From DASRIA01 sp038203635 (GTDB lineage: Bacteria > Actinomycetota > Thermoleophilia > Solirubrobacterales > JBBDJG01): a DNA stretch of 63,141 nucleotides. A program made the translations under genes and the position numbers. This document shows, piece by piece, positions 7,552 through 15,041 of the stretch. The stretch covers positions 1 through 63,141 of the forward strand of contig JBBRDT010000005.1 in NCBI GenBank assembly GCA_038203635.1. Reading direction: 5' to 3'. Positions within the stretch are counted from its first letter, which is position 1, and each line of letters starts with the position of its first letter. The notes beneath the pieces are model-generated. The model saw only the letters and a program-made list of their open reading frames with translations. It did not search any database and was not told the origin of the DNA.

Positions 7552-8835
7552 ACGCTAGACCTAAAGCTGATCCGCACCGATCCGGACGGCGTCAAGGCCG
7601 CCCTCGCGCGCCGGGGCGCGGCCGACAAGATCGACGAGCTGCTCGAGCTGGACGCCCGGCGCCGGGCGCTGCTGCCCGAGGTCGAGGGCCGCCGGGCCGC
7701 GAAGAAGAAGGTGTCGGAAGGCATCGCCCAGGCCAAGCGGGCAGGGGAGGAGGCTACCGAGGCGATCGCGGAGTCGAATGCGCTTGCCGACGAGATCAAG
7801 GCCCTCGAGCAGGAGCTGTCGGAGATCGAGCGCCGCATCGAGGAGCTGCTCGTGGAGCTCCCCAACCTGCCGGACCCGTCCGCTCCGGACGGCATGACGG
7901 AGGACGACGCCGAGCTGGTGCGGGTCGTCGGCGAGCCACCCAAGTTCGAATTCGAGCCGCGCGACCACCTCGAGATCGGGACCGCCCTGGACCTGATCGA
8001 CATGGAGAGCGCGGCGCGGGCGTCCGGCTCCCGCTTCGCCTACCTGAAGGGCGAGCTGGCCTTGCTGGAGCTGGCGCTGGTCCAGTACGCGATGCGCAAG
8101 CTGGCCGGACACGGCTTCCGGCCGGTGATCCCGCCGGTCCTGGTGCGCGAGGAGCCCATGTTCTGGACGGGCTTCCTGCCGACGGACCGCGCCCAGATCT
8201 ACGAGGTCGCCGGTGACGACCTCTATCTGGTGGGAACGTCGGAGGTGAGCCTCGCCGCCCTGCATGCGGACCAGATCGTGTCCGCGGACGATCTCCCCCT
8301 GCGTTACGCGGGCTTTTCGACCTGCTTCAGGCGCGAGGCGGGCGCCGGCGGCAAGGATACGCGCGGCATCTTTCGCGTCCACCAGTTCGACAAGGTGGAG
8401 ATGTTCTCGTTCGTGGAGCCGTCGACATCGCGCGATGAGCACGAGCGCCTGCTCGCGATCGAGGAGGAGATCCTGCAGGACCTCGAGATCCCGTACCGGG
8501 TCGTCAACGTTGCCGCCGGCGACCTCGGGGCGTCCGCGGCCAAGAAATACGACTGTGAGGCATGGCTGCCGGGCCAGGGGCGATACCGGGAGCTGACGTC
8601 GACGTCGAACACTACGGACTACCAGGCGCGGCGCCTGCGCTGCCGCTTCCGGGCGCCCGAAGGCGGCTCGCCCCTGCCGGTCCACACCCTCAATGGAACG
8701 GCAGTTGCAGCGGGCCGCACATTGTTGGCCATCATGGAGAATCACCAGCTTCCCGGCGGCGGTTTTCGTGTCCCGGCGGCGCTTCACACTTTTGGGGCGC
8801 CCGAGGAGGTATCGGGCCCCTCAAAGTCGAATTAG
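7552..8835 (+). CDS. serS: Seryl-tRNA synthetase with no standard start codon
   Basis: SerRS charges tRNA-Ser. The class II core is clear: motif 2-like FRREAGAGGKDTRGIFRVHQFDKVEMF, ELTSTSNTTDYQARRL, and motif 3 HTLNGTAVAAGRTLLAIMENHQ. The N-terminal coiled-coil arm reads LDLKLIRTDPDGVKAALARRG and should directly follow the initiator Met. In this frame there is no ATG, GTG or TTG between the cytochrome stop (7528-7530) and a GTG at 7711. Starting at 7711 would remove about 53 residues of the arm. The codon at the expected Met position is ACG (7552), giving 427 residues. CTG at 7567 is the other possibility. Confidence 0.9.
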   Translation, partial: TLDLKLIRTDPDGVKAALARRGAADKIDELLELDARRRALLPEVEGRRAAKKKVSEGIAQAKRAGEEATEAIAESNALADEIKALEQELSEIERRIEELLVELPNLPDPSAPDGMTEDDAELVRVVGEPPKFEFEPRDHLEIGTALDLIDMESAARASGSRFAYLKGELALLELALVQYAMRKLAGHGFRPVIPPVLVREEPMFWTGFLPTDRAQIYEVAGDDLYLVGTSEVSLAALHADQIVSADDLPLRYAGFSTCFRREAGAGGKDTRGIFRVHQFDKVEMFSFVEPSTSRDEHERLLAIEEEILQDLEIPYRVVNVAAGDLGASAAKKYDCEAWLPGQGRYRELTSTSNTTDYQARRLRCRFRAPEGGSPLPVHTLNGTAVAAGRTLLAIMENHQLPGGGFRVPAALHTFGAPEEVSGPSKSN

Positions 8836-9179
8836 GTGAAACCGCCCGCTCTGTCCGGCGTAACTCGCCCTACGGACGGCGGCGTGTCGAGCCGAAACAA
8901 GAACCAGATGAGAAAGGTTCGACGCCACCGGAGTCGTTGTTTAGAATGGCTGTGCCGCCCCCCCGCGAGTCCGCCACGATGGTCGCCTCACGGGGACAGG
9001 GGCAAGGAGGTCTGTGCTGATCGTGATCTTGGCCTGATCCGCGTCGGGGAATGCCCCCGCGCTGATCCTTGGCCGAGAACGTTCAGCGCATTCAAGTCAT
9101 CGCGAACGAACCGAACATTGCGAAACGGATTTCAGCAAGTTTCGGACAAGTTCAACGTTTGAAGGAACGGGCGTTGTGA
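8836..9179 (+). other. 344-bp intergenic leader before the polysaccharide priming gene
   Basis: I see no convincing gene here. A small stem (GTCCG...CGGAC with inner GGCG/CGCC) lies just after serS and may terminate it. A TAGAAT box near 8941-8946 is a weak -10 candidate, which would give a leader of over 200 bases. A GAAGGA ribosome binding site lies near 9161, about 13 bases before the GTG at 9180. The open frame starting at 8836 has unconvincing composition. Confidence 0.4.
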
Positions 9180-10856
9180 GTGGTCATGGGAACTAACGAC
9201 CTATTTTCAAAGGAGATCGGCTCGGCACTGAGGCTAGGGCTGCTGCGCGGACCCACGATGGGCGCGCTGCGACTCGGCTGGCACGCCCGCCGGCGCCAGG
9301 CCCGGCCGTTCCTCGTCGACTTCCTCATGGTCCTCACCGCCGGCGGCGCGACTCAGGCGATGTCGCACCTGCTGGGCGAGCCGGCGATGCCGGTCAAGTG
9401 GGTGGCCGTCTTCGGAGTGCTCGTACTCGTGATGTTCGCCATTCGCGGCATGTACAGCGACCGCCTGCGTTCGCATCTGCTCGACGAGATGCGCTCCATC
9501 GTGTCGACCACGGCGATCGCGACCATGGCCGTGATCTCTCTGCGCGTGGTGCTCGAGGACGACCCGTACACAGCCGCGCAGACCGCTCAGACGTGCATCC
9601 TTGCCGCCGTGGCGCTTTCGGCCGGCCGCACCGGTCTCTTCATCGCCCGCACCCGTGCCATCGCCAGCGGCAAGGGCGGTCGTGCGACGCTGATCGTCGG
9701 CGCCGGCCGCGTCGGCCAGCTGGTCGCCAAGCGCATGATGGACCGATCCGAGTTCGGCCTCCGCCCGGTCGGGTTCCTCGACAACGACCCGCTCGAGATC
9801 GACGGCTCCGCCGTCACCCTGCCCGTCCTCGGCGCAAGCTGGGACTTGGAACGGGTGCTCGAGGAGCACGGCGTCGAGCACGTCGTCTTCACCTTCTCCA
9901 CGGCACCGCACGCGGTGATGCTCAGCATGGTCCGCCGCTGCCGCGAGCTGGGCGTCTCCGCCTCGCTGGTTCCGCGTCTGTTCGAAGTCTCCGTCGAGCG
10001 CGTGTCGGTCGAGCACCTCGGCGGCCTGCCGCTGCTCGAGATGCGGCCGATCGACCCGAAGGGCCTGCAGTTCCTGGTCAAGTACGCGATCGACCGCGTC
10101 GTCGCGGGAATCGCCGTGATCCTGATCTCGCCCATCCTGATCGCGATCTGCGCCGCGGTGCTGATCACGTCGGGCCGCCCGATCTTCTTCCGTCAGCGCC
10201 GCATCGGCCTCGACGGGCAGGAGTTCGACATGCTCAAGTTCCGCACGATGAAGGGCAGCCCCGAGGCGTCCGGCCACAACCACGGCCACTGGGTGTTCGA
10301 GACCCTCGACGCGGGCGACTCGCTGATCGCCGACTCGCACGGGAACGGCAACGGCAACGGAAACGGCAACGGGAACGGGTACGTCAACGGCACCGGCAAC
10401 GGCAACGGCTCCCACGAGCACGACCTGGTGCCCGCCGCGGAGCCCGAGACGGTCGTCTCGACCGCGACTCGGCCGGAGGACACCGACGACGTCGGGGTGG
10501 AGACGTCCGAAGAGGACAGGCGCACTCCGATCGGGCGCATCCTGCGCCGGTACTCACTGGACGAGCTCCCGCAGCTGCTCAATGTGCTGGGCGGCGACAT
10601 GTCGCTGATCGGCCCACGTCCCGAGCTCGGGACCTTCGTGCGGCTGTTCGAGGAGGCGGTCCACCGCTACGGTGATCGTCATCGGGTCAAGTCGGGTATC
10701 ACCGGCTGGGCCCAGGTTCACGGCCTGCGCGGCAACACATCTCTTACCGACCGGGTCGAATGGGACAACTACTACATCGAGAATTGGTCCCTATGGCTCG
10801 ACATGAAGATCGCCGTCATGACAGTTGGCTCGCTCCTGCGCTGGCGGGAGGACTGA
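9180..10856 (+). CDS. Exopolysaccharide polyprenyl-phosphate sugar-1-phosphate transferase
   Basis: This membrane enzyme would transfer a sugar-1-phosphate to undecaprenyl phosphate, the first step of polysaccharide assembly. It has N-terminal hydrophobic segments, then a CoA-binding-like Rossmann region (ATLIVGAGRVGQLVAKRMM). Then comes the catalytic sugar-transferase domain with VILISPILIAICAAVL, FRQRRIGLDGQEFDMLKFRTM, SLDELPQLLNVLGGDMSLIGPRPE and a C-terminal YYIENWSLWLDMKI. The domain is interrupted between FRTM and SLDELPQ by roughly 85 extra residues, including an Asn-Gly repeat. It opens the polysaccharide cluster. Confidence 0.93.
   Translation: MVMGTNDLFSKEIGSALRLGLLRGPTMGALRLGWHARRRQARPFLVDFLMVLTAGGATQAMSHLLGEPAMPVKWVAVFGVLVLVMFAIRGMYSDRLRSHLLDEMRSIVSTTAIATMAVISLRVVLEDDPYTAAQTAQTCILAAVALSAGRTGLFIARTRAIASGKGGRATLIVGAGRVGQLVAKRMMDRSEFGLRPVGFLDNDPLEIDGSAVTLPVLGASWDLERVLEEHGVEHVVFTFSTAPHAVMLSMVRRCRELGVSASLVPRLFEVSVERVSVEHLGGLPLLEMRPIDPKGLQFLVKYAIDRVVAGIAVILISPILIAICAAVLITSGRPIFFRQRRIGLDGQEFDMLKFRTMKGSPEASGHNHGHWVFETLDAGDSLIADSHGNGNGNGNGNGNGYVNGTGNGNGSHEHDLVPAAEPETVVSTATRPEDTDDVGVETSEEDRRTPIGRILRRYSLDELPQLLNVLGGDMSLIGPRPELGTFVRLFEEAVHRYGDRHRVKSGITGWAQVHGLRGNTSLTDRVEWDNYYIENWSLWLDMKIAVMTVGSLLRWRED
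10341..10409 (+). repeat. GGNAAC hexamer minisatellite encoding a Gly-Asn tract
   Basis: About eleven imperfect six-base units encode alternating Gly-Asn (residues 388-410 of the sugar transferase) with a Tyr-Val and Thr interruption. The tract sits inside the catalytic domain insertion, and the array keeps the reading frame. Confidence 0.85.
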
Positions 10857-10876
10857 CGAACCCCATAACTCGCCAA

Positions 10877-11377
10877 GTGGCCGGCCGCGTGCCGGCTCAT
10901 CCTGCCGCCCTGGCGAGGGCGGCATTCGTCGCTCTGCTGGCGGTGCTCCTCCTCGTGCCCGCGAGCACAGCCGGAGCGGCAAAGTCACCCGAAGACTTCT
11001 CCGCCGCCGACCAGTACGTCGAGACTCTTCCTACCACCGGCGGACCCAGCCCCACCGAGGAAGGCAAAGACCGCCGCACCCGTCTACCGGCGCACGTCAA
11101 GGCCGAGCTCGAGGCCGAGGGCGGGAAGGACGCCGGCGTGCTGGAGGAGGTCGCGAGCTCTGGCCGGTTCGGGGCACCTCAGGGAAAGGCCGGGGCAGCC
11201 GATAAGAGCCGTGGGAAATCGTCCCGCTCGACGGCGGCAGTTCCGACGGCTTCCGTCAAGGCCGTGCAAGACAGTGGGGAGAACCTGCTGTGGCTCCTGT
11301 TCGCCTTGATCGCGATCACGGGCCTGATGGTCGGGGCAGTCGCCTATCAGCGCCACAAGAACAGCAAGTCCGGCTAG
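10877..11377 (+). CDS. Secreted, membrane-anchored protein of unknown function
   Basis: I do not recognise the family. From the GTG at 10877 the protein (166 residues) has a clean signal peptide (AAFVALLAVLLLVPASTAGA). A charged, Ala/Gly/Lys-rich middle follows, then a C-terminal transmembrane helix (LLWLLFALIAITGLMVGAVAY) with a short basic tail. Most of it should lie outside the membrane. An LPTTG string lies near the mature N-terminus, the wrong end for a sortase signal. It is 20 bases downstream of the priming transferase and likely co-transcribed. Confidence 0.65.
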   Translation: MAGRVPAHPAALARAAFVALLAVLLLVPASTAGAAKSPEDFSAADQYVETLPTTGGPSPTEEGKDRRTRLPAHVKAELEAEGGKDAGVLEEVASSGRFGAPQGKAGAADKSRGKSSRSTAAVPTASVKAVQDSGENLLWLLFALIAITGLMVGAVAYQRHKNSKSG

Positions 11378-11477
11378 CCGGACCCACGAGCGGCCCCGGG
11401 ACGTCGCGGCGACGCAGCGGCCCGCGTTCCCGTCCGCCGGCCCCCGCCGCGCGAACGAGGCAGCCGTCGCCGTCGTA

Positions 11478-13412
11478 GTGACCCTGCTCGTCGGGGCAGC
11501 CACCTTCCTGCTCGGCTTCAACGACGGCAGCTACCAGCTGACCGATCGCTCCGCGATCGGGATCGTCGCGTGGTGGGCGCTGGCCGTGGGCGTGGCCTTC
11601 AAGCTCTGGCCGCGCGCGCGGCCACCGCGCGCCGCGGTCGTCGCGGGAACGGCGCTCGCGGCGCTCGCGATCCTGACCGTGCTCTCGACGGGCTGGGCCG
11701 CCTCGGACGAGAAGGCCTTTCTCGAGTTCACGCGTGTGTTGACCTATCTCGGCGTGCTCGCCGTGGTCGCGGTCGCCGTGCGGGCGCGCCATGCAGCCGC
11801 CGTCAGCGACGGGCTGGCGCTCGGGATCGTGGGCGTCGTGGGTGTCGCGCTCGCGAGCCGCTTCTGGTGGGGCGACATCGGCCCGGGCGCGCCGCCCTCG
11901 TTCTTCCCGGTCCAGACCCGGCTCCACTACCCCGTGAACTACTGGAACGGCCTCGCGATCCTGGCCGGCATGGCGCTGCCGCTGCTGCTGCGCGCCGCCG
12001 TGGCGCAGCGGCCGCCCATCCTGCGTGCTCTGGCGCTGGCCCCGATGCCCGCGATCGCCATGACGATCTATCTCACGTCATCGCGCGGCGGGGCGGCCGT
12101 GGCCGTCGTGGGAGTGCTTGTCTTCTGGGCGCTCACGTCCCGCCGTACGAGCGCACTGGTGGCGATCGCGATCGCGTCGGCCGGTGCGATCGCCGCGATC
12201 GAGATGCTGCTCGCGCGCGATGACCTCGTCAACGGCCCGCTCTCGGCGCCGGCGGTGGCGAGCCAGGGTGAGAGCGCCGCGCTGCTGACCGCGCTGCTGG
12301 CCGCCGGGTGCGTCGCCCTCTACTGGGCCTGGTGCCGGTTCGCGGATCGGGACGTGCGGCTGCCGCGCGCCGCGCAGGCGGCGGCTGTGGGTGCCGCTGC
12401 GCTGATCGCGCTGGTGGGGGTCGCCGCGTTCGACCCGGCCGGCAAGTTCGACGACTTCAAGCGCGCGCCGGGTGAGACGAAGTACGCGGAGGGAGACTTC
12501 ACGCGCTCGCACCTGCTGAGCTCGACGAGCACCGGTCGCTGGCAGCTGTGGTCGGCGGCCAAGGACCAGTGGGAGACGAAGCCCGCCCTGGGTCAGGGTG
12601 CGGGCTCGTACCAGTCGTGGTGGACCGAGCACGCGGACTTCCCGCTGTCCGTGCGCGACGCCCACAACCTGTGGCTGGAGATGCTTGGCGAGCTGGGCAT
12701 CGCGGGCTTCGTGCTGATCCTGCTCGTGTTCGGCACGGGGTTCGTGGCGGCGCTGTCACGGCTGCGGCGGGCCGGGCCCGCGCAGCCGCTGGTGGCAGGG
12801 CTTACGGGCGTGCTGGCAGCCTTCGTGCTGGGAGCGGCGATCGACTGGATGTGGGAGCTGACGATCGTCGGCCTCGTGGCGGTCGTGGCGCTCGGGATGC
12901 TGGTCGGCTTCGCGACCCTCCCTCACGACGGCGACGAGCAACAGCAGCAGCCCGTCGCCCCCGGGGCCCGTGGCGATGTGCGGGCGCGCGCGCTGCGTAC
13001 CGCCGCGGTCGCCGTCGCGCTCGCGGCGGTGATGTGCGTGACGGTGCCGATGCTCGCCCAGGAGCGCATTGAGCGAAGCCAGGCGGCGGCGCAGGCCGGC
13101 GACGTGCCCAAGGCCTTGGACTCCGCCGACGACGCGCGTTCGCTGGAGCCGTGGGCCTCATCGCCGTACGTGCAGCTTGCGCTGATCGAGGAGCAGGCCG
13201 GCAATCTCGGCCGCGCGAACCGGCACATCAAGGACGCGCTCGAGCGTGACAGCAGGGACTGGAGCACCTGGCTCGTAGCGGCGCGCATCCAGACCAAGGC
13301 TGGTTCCATACGTGCAGGGCGCCGCAGCCTCAGGCGCTCCGAAGCGCTCAACCCCACATCGGAACTGTTCGCGGACCTGCGCGCTCAGGCGCGCGACAGA
13401 GCCTCGCGCTAA
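11478..13412 (+). CDS. O-antigen ligase/polymerase-like membrane protein with TPR-like tail
   Basis: The protein has about twelve hydrophobic helices and the large loop typical of the WaaL/Wzy family. The family signature is visible in STGRWQLWSAAKDQWETKPALGQGAGSYQSWW and VRDAHNLWLEMLGELGIAGF. The last 130 residues are soluble and helical, resembling TPR units (AAQAGDVPKALDSADDA). It should join or ligate polysaccharide repeat units outside the membrane. The GTG at 11478 gives a shortened first helix; the open frame continues upstream as AVAVV without a standard start. Confidence 0.85.
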   Translation: MTLLVGAATFLLGFNDGSYQLTDRSAIGIVAWWALAVGVAFKLWPRARPPRAAVVAGTALAALAILTVLSTGWAASDEKAFLEFTRVLTYLGVLAVVAVAVRARHAAAVSDGLALGIVGVVGVALASRFWWGDIGPGAPPSFFPVQTRLHYPVNYWNGLAILAGMALPLLLRAAVAQRPPILRALALAPMPAIAMTIYLTSSRGGAAVAVVGVLVFWALTSRRTSALVAIAIASAGAIAAIEMLLARDDLVNGPLSAPAVASQGESAALLTALLAAGCVALYWAWCRFADRDVRLPRAAQAAAVGAAALIALVGVAAFDPAGKFDDFKRAPGETKYAEGDFTRSHLLSSTSTGRWQLWSAAKDQWETKPALGQGAGSYQSWWTEHADFPLSVRDAHNLWLEMLGELGIAGFVLILLVFGTGFVAALSRLRRAGPAQPLVAGLTGVLAAFVLGAAIDWMWELTIVGLVAVVALGMLVGFATLPHDGDEQQQQPVAPGARGDVRARALRTAAVAVALAAVMCVTVPMLAQERIERSQAAAQAGDVPKALDSADDARSLEPWASSPYVQLALIEEQAGNLGRANRHIKDALERDSRDWSTWLVAARIQTKAGSIRAGRRSLRRSEALNPTSELFADLRAQARDRASR

Positions 13413-13432
13413 TCAAGACCTTGAACCCCCGC

Positions 13433-14860
13433 ATGCTGACCCTTCTCAGGCGCGTCGCGCTGCTCGTCGCAGCTGCGACGGTGCTTGCGCTGCCGTCCGG
13501 GGCGTCTGCGGCGCGCCCGCTGGTCACGGGCGTACAGGACTTCGACTACACGCAGACGCACTTCGACCGGATCAAGGCGTCGGGCTCCGGTGTGGTGAAG
13601 ATCAGCATCATCTGGAGGGACGTCGCTCCGGCCGCGCCGCCGGCGGCATTCAACCCCTCCGACCCGCTCGATCCGAGCTACACGTGGGAGCCCTTCGACA
13701 GCCAGGTGCGTGCGGCGGTCGCGACCGGGCTGAGCCCCCTCCTCACCGTGGAGCAGGCGCCCCCGTGGGTCGAGCGCAACAAAGGCGGCTCGTCCGGGAC
13801 GGGCGACCCCGACCCGCTGCAGTTCGGCCTGTTCGGCGAGGCCGTCGCGCGGCGCTACAGCGGTGCCGTGGCCGGGATCCCCCGGGTGCGGATGTTCGAG
13901 GCCTGGAACGAGCCCAACGCGAGCTTCTTCCTGTCCCCGCAGCGCAACCCCGACGGCAGCGACTACTCGCCCAGGCTCTACCGCGAGATGGTCAACCTGT
14001 TCGCCGTCGGCGTGCACCGCGTGCACGCCGACAACGTGGTCGTGGCAGGCGCAACCTTTCCCTTCACGCTGAACCGCGCCGGAGCGCTAACGATCGGCCC
14101 CTACCGGTTCATGCGCGAGGTCCTCTGCCTGTCGGAGAAGCTCAAGGTGATCCCGAACTGCGGGCCGCGCGTGCAGTTCGACGCGTGGAGTCACCACCCC
14201 TACACCTCCGGCGACCCGACCCACAAGGCGGGTCACCCCGACAGCATCTCGCTCGGGGACATGCAGCGCATGCAGAGACTTCTCCGCACGGCTGCGCGCC
14301 TGAAGCGGATTACATCGCAGGGGACGGTCAAGTTCTGGGTGACGGAATTCGGCTGGGACACGGCGCCCGCCGACCCGAAGGGGGTCCCGCTCGGCCTGCA
14401 TGCGCGCTGGGTCTCCGAGGCGCTGTATCGCTCGTGGGACGCCGGCGTCACCCTGTTCGTCTGGTACCGCCTGCGCGACGGTCCCGCCGCGGGCGCGGTG
14501 CAGTCGGGGCTGTGGCTGCGATGTGAGGCGGGCATCGCCTGCGACCAGCCCAAGAAGGCGTCGCTGCAGGCATTCCGCTTCCCGTTCGTCGCATTCCGTG
14601 CCGGCAAGCGCGTGCGCGTGTGGGGCCGGACCCCGGCAGGCGTCAAGGGAACCGTCGTGATCGAGCGCTCTCGCAAGGGCCGCTATACGCGGCTGCGCAA
14701 GCTGCGGACTAACTCAGCGGGCATCTTCAGAGGCCTGTTCAAGGGCCCGCGCACGGGCCACCTGCGCGCGCGGATCGGGACGAAGGGCGAGGTCTCGGTG
14801 CCCTTCTCGCTCAAGCGGCCGCCCGACCGGCCCGTGAACCCCTTCGGTTCAACGGCCTAG
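13433..14860 (+). CDS. Secreted clan-A glycoside hydrolase (GH5/GH39-like)
   Basis: A signal peptide (ALLVAAATVLALPSGASA) precedes a TIM-barrel-like domain. The probable acid/base is the Glu in FEAWNEPNAS and the probable nucleophile is the Glu in FWVTEFGWDT. An aromatic VWYRLRDG strand follows. The last 90 residues are a basic beta-rich module. In this cluster it may trim or edit the secreted polymer. The ATG at 13433 is preferred; a TTG twelve bases earlier is in frame. Substrate cannot be told from sequence. Confidence 0.85.
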   Translation: MLTLLRRVALLVAAATVLALPSGASAARPLVTGVQDFDYTQTHFDRIKASGSGVVKISIIWRDVAPAAPPAAFNPSDPLDPSYTWEPFDSQVRAAVATGLSPLLTVEQAPPWVERNKGGSSGTGDPDPLQFGLFGEAVARRYSGAVAGIPRVRMFEAWNEPNASFFLSPQRNPDGSDYSPRLYREMVNLFAVGVHRVHADNVVVAGATFPFTLNRAGALTIGPYRFMREVLCLSEKLKVIPNCGPRVQFDAWSHHPYTSGDPTHKAGHPDSISLGDMQRMQRLLRTAARLKRITSQGTVKFWVTEFGWDTAPADPKGVPLGLHARWVSEALYRSWDAGVTLFVWYRLRDGPAAGAVQSGLWLRCEAGIACDQPKKASLQAFRFPFVAFRAGKRVRVWGRTPAGVKGTVVIERSRKGRYTRLRKLRTNSAGIFRGLFKGPRTGHLRARIGTKGEVSVPFSLKRPPDRPVNPFGSTA

Positions 14861-14861
14861 C

Positions 14862-15019
14862 GGCCCTTCTCGGAACGTTCGCCAGGAAACGGCGCGGGCT
14901 CCGGGGCCGCCAGGCAGGGACGCAGGGAGCCCGCGTACTGGTTAGTACGCGGGCGACCGAGGACGCCGCATGGTGGTTCCGGAGGCCGCCGTTTGCGGTG
15001 CAACGTTTTGAGAAGGGCC
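14862..15019. ncRNA. Candidate structured element 1, one long interrupted hairpin (about 158 nt)
   Basis: The whole stretch between the hydrolase stop and the next gene folds on itself. Outer stem: GGCCCTTCTCGGAACGTT (14862-14879) with AACGTTTTGAGAAGGGCC (15002-15019), 16 of 18 paired. Second: AAACGGCG (14887) with CGCCGTTT (14987). Third: CTCCGGGGCCGCC (14899) with GGTGGTTCCGGAG (14972), including G-U pairs. Distal hairpin 14929-14954 has an 11-bp stem and GGTT loop. An internal loop holds GGACGCAGGG (14918) opposite CCGAGGACGC (14957). Nine-base direct repeats CTAGCGGCC flank it (14857 and 15021). It matches element 2 at the right edge of the window. Strand is uncertain. Confidence 0.55.
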
Positions 15020-15035
15020 ACTAGCGGCCGATAAT
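15008..15035 (+). promoter_or_regulatory. Putative leaderless promoter for the GT2 gene
   Basis: TTGAGA (15008-15013), a 16-base spacer and GATAAT (15030-15035) match five of six bases of each sigma-70 hexamer. The ATG at 15042 follows after six bases, so the transcript would start at the AUG. No ribosome binding site is visible. The -35 box overlaps the right arm of structured element 1. Confidence 0.6.
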
Positions 15036-15041
15036 TGCCCA

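Noticed and set aside
7561..8787. Long minus-strand open frame opposite serS
   Set aside because: It has no recognisable domain, is rich in Arg/His/Leu as expected from high-GC antisense, and lies entirely over an essential gene.
8836..9162. Possible small gene between serS and the priming transferase
   Set aside because: It starts at the serS stop without a ribosome binding site, its translation is Arg/Pro-rich with no helix or domain pattern, and the region looks like a leader.
11021..11040. LPTTG sortase-like motif in the secreted protein at 10877
   Set aside because: The motif is near the mature N-terminus and is not followed by a hydrophobic segment and basic tail; the real membrane helix is at the C-terminus without the motif.
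14862..15019. Known riboswitch classes for structured element 1
   Set aside because: Checked by eye against c-di-GMP, cobalamin, SAM, TPP, c-di-AMP, fluoride and guanidine consensus motifs; the GGACGCA string resembles part of the c-di-GMP class but the partner GCAAACC segment is missing.
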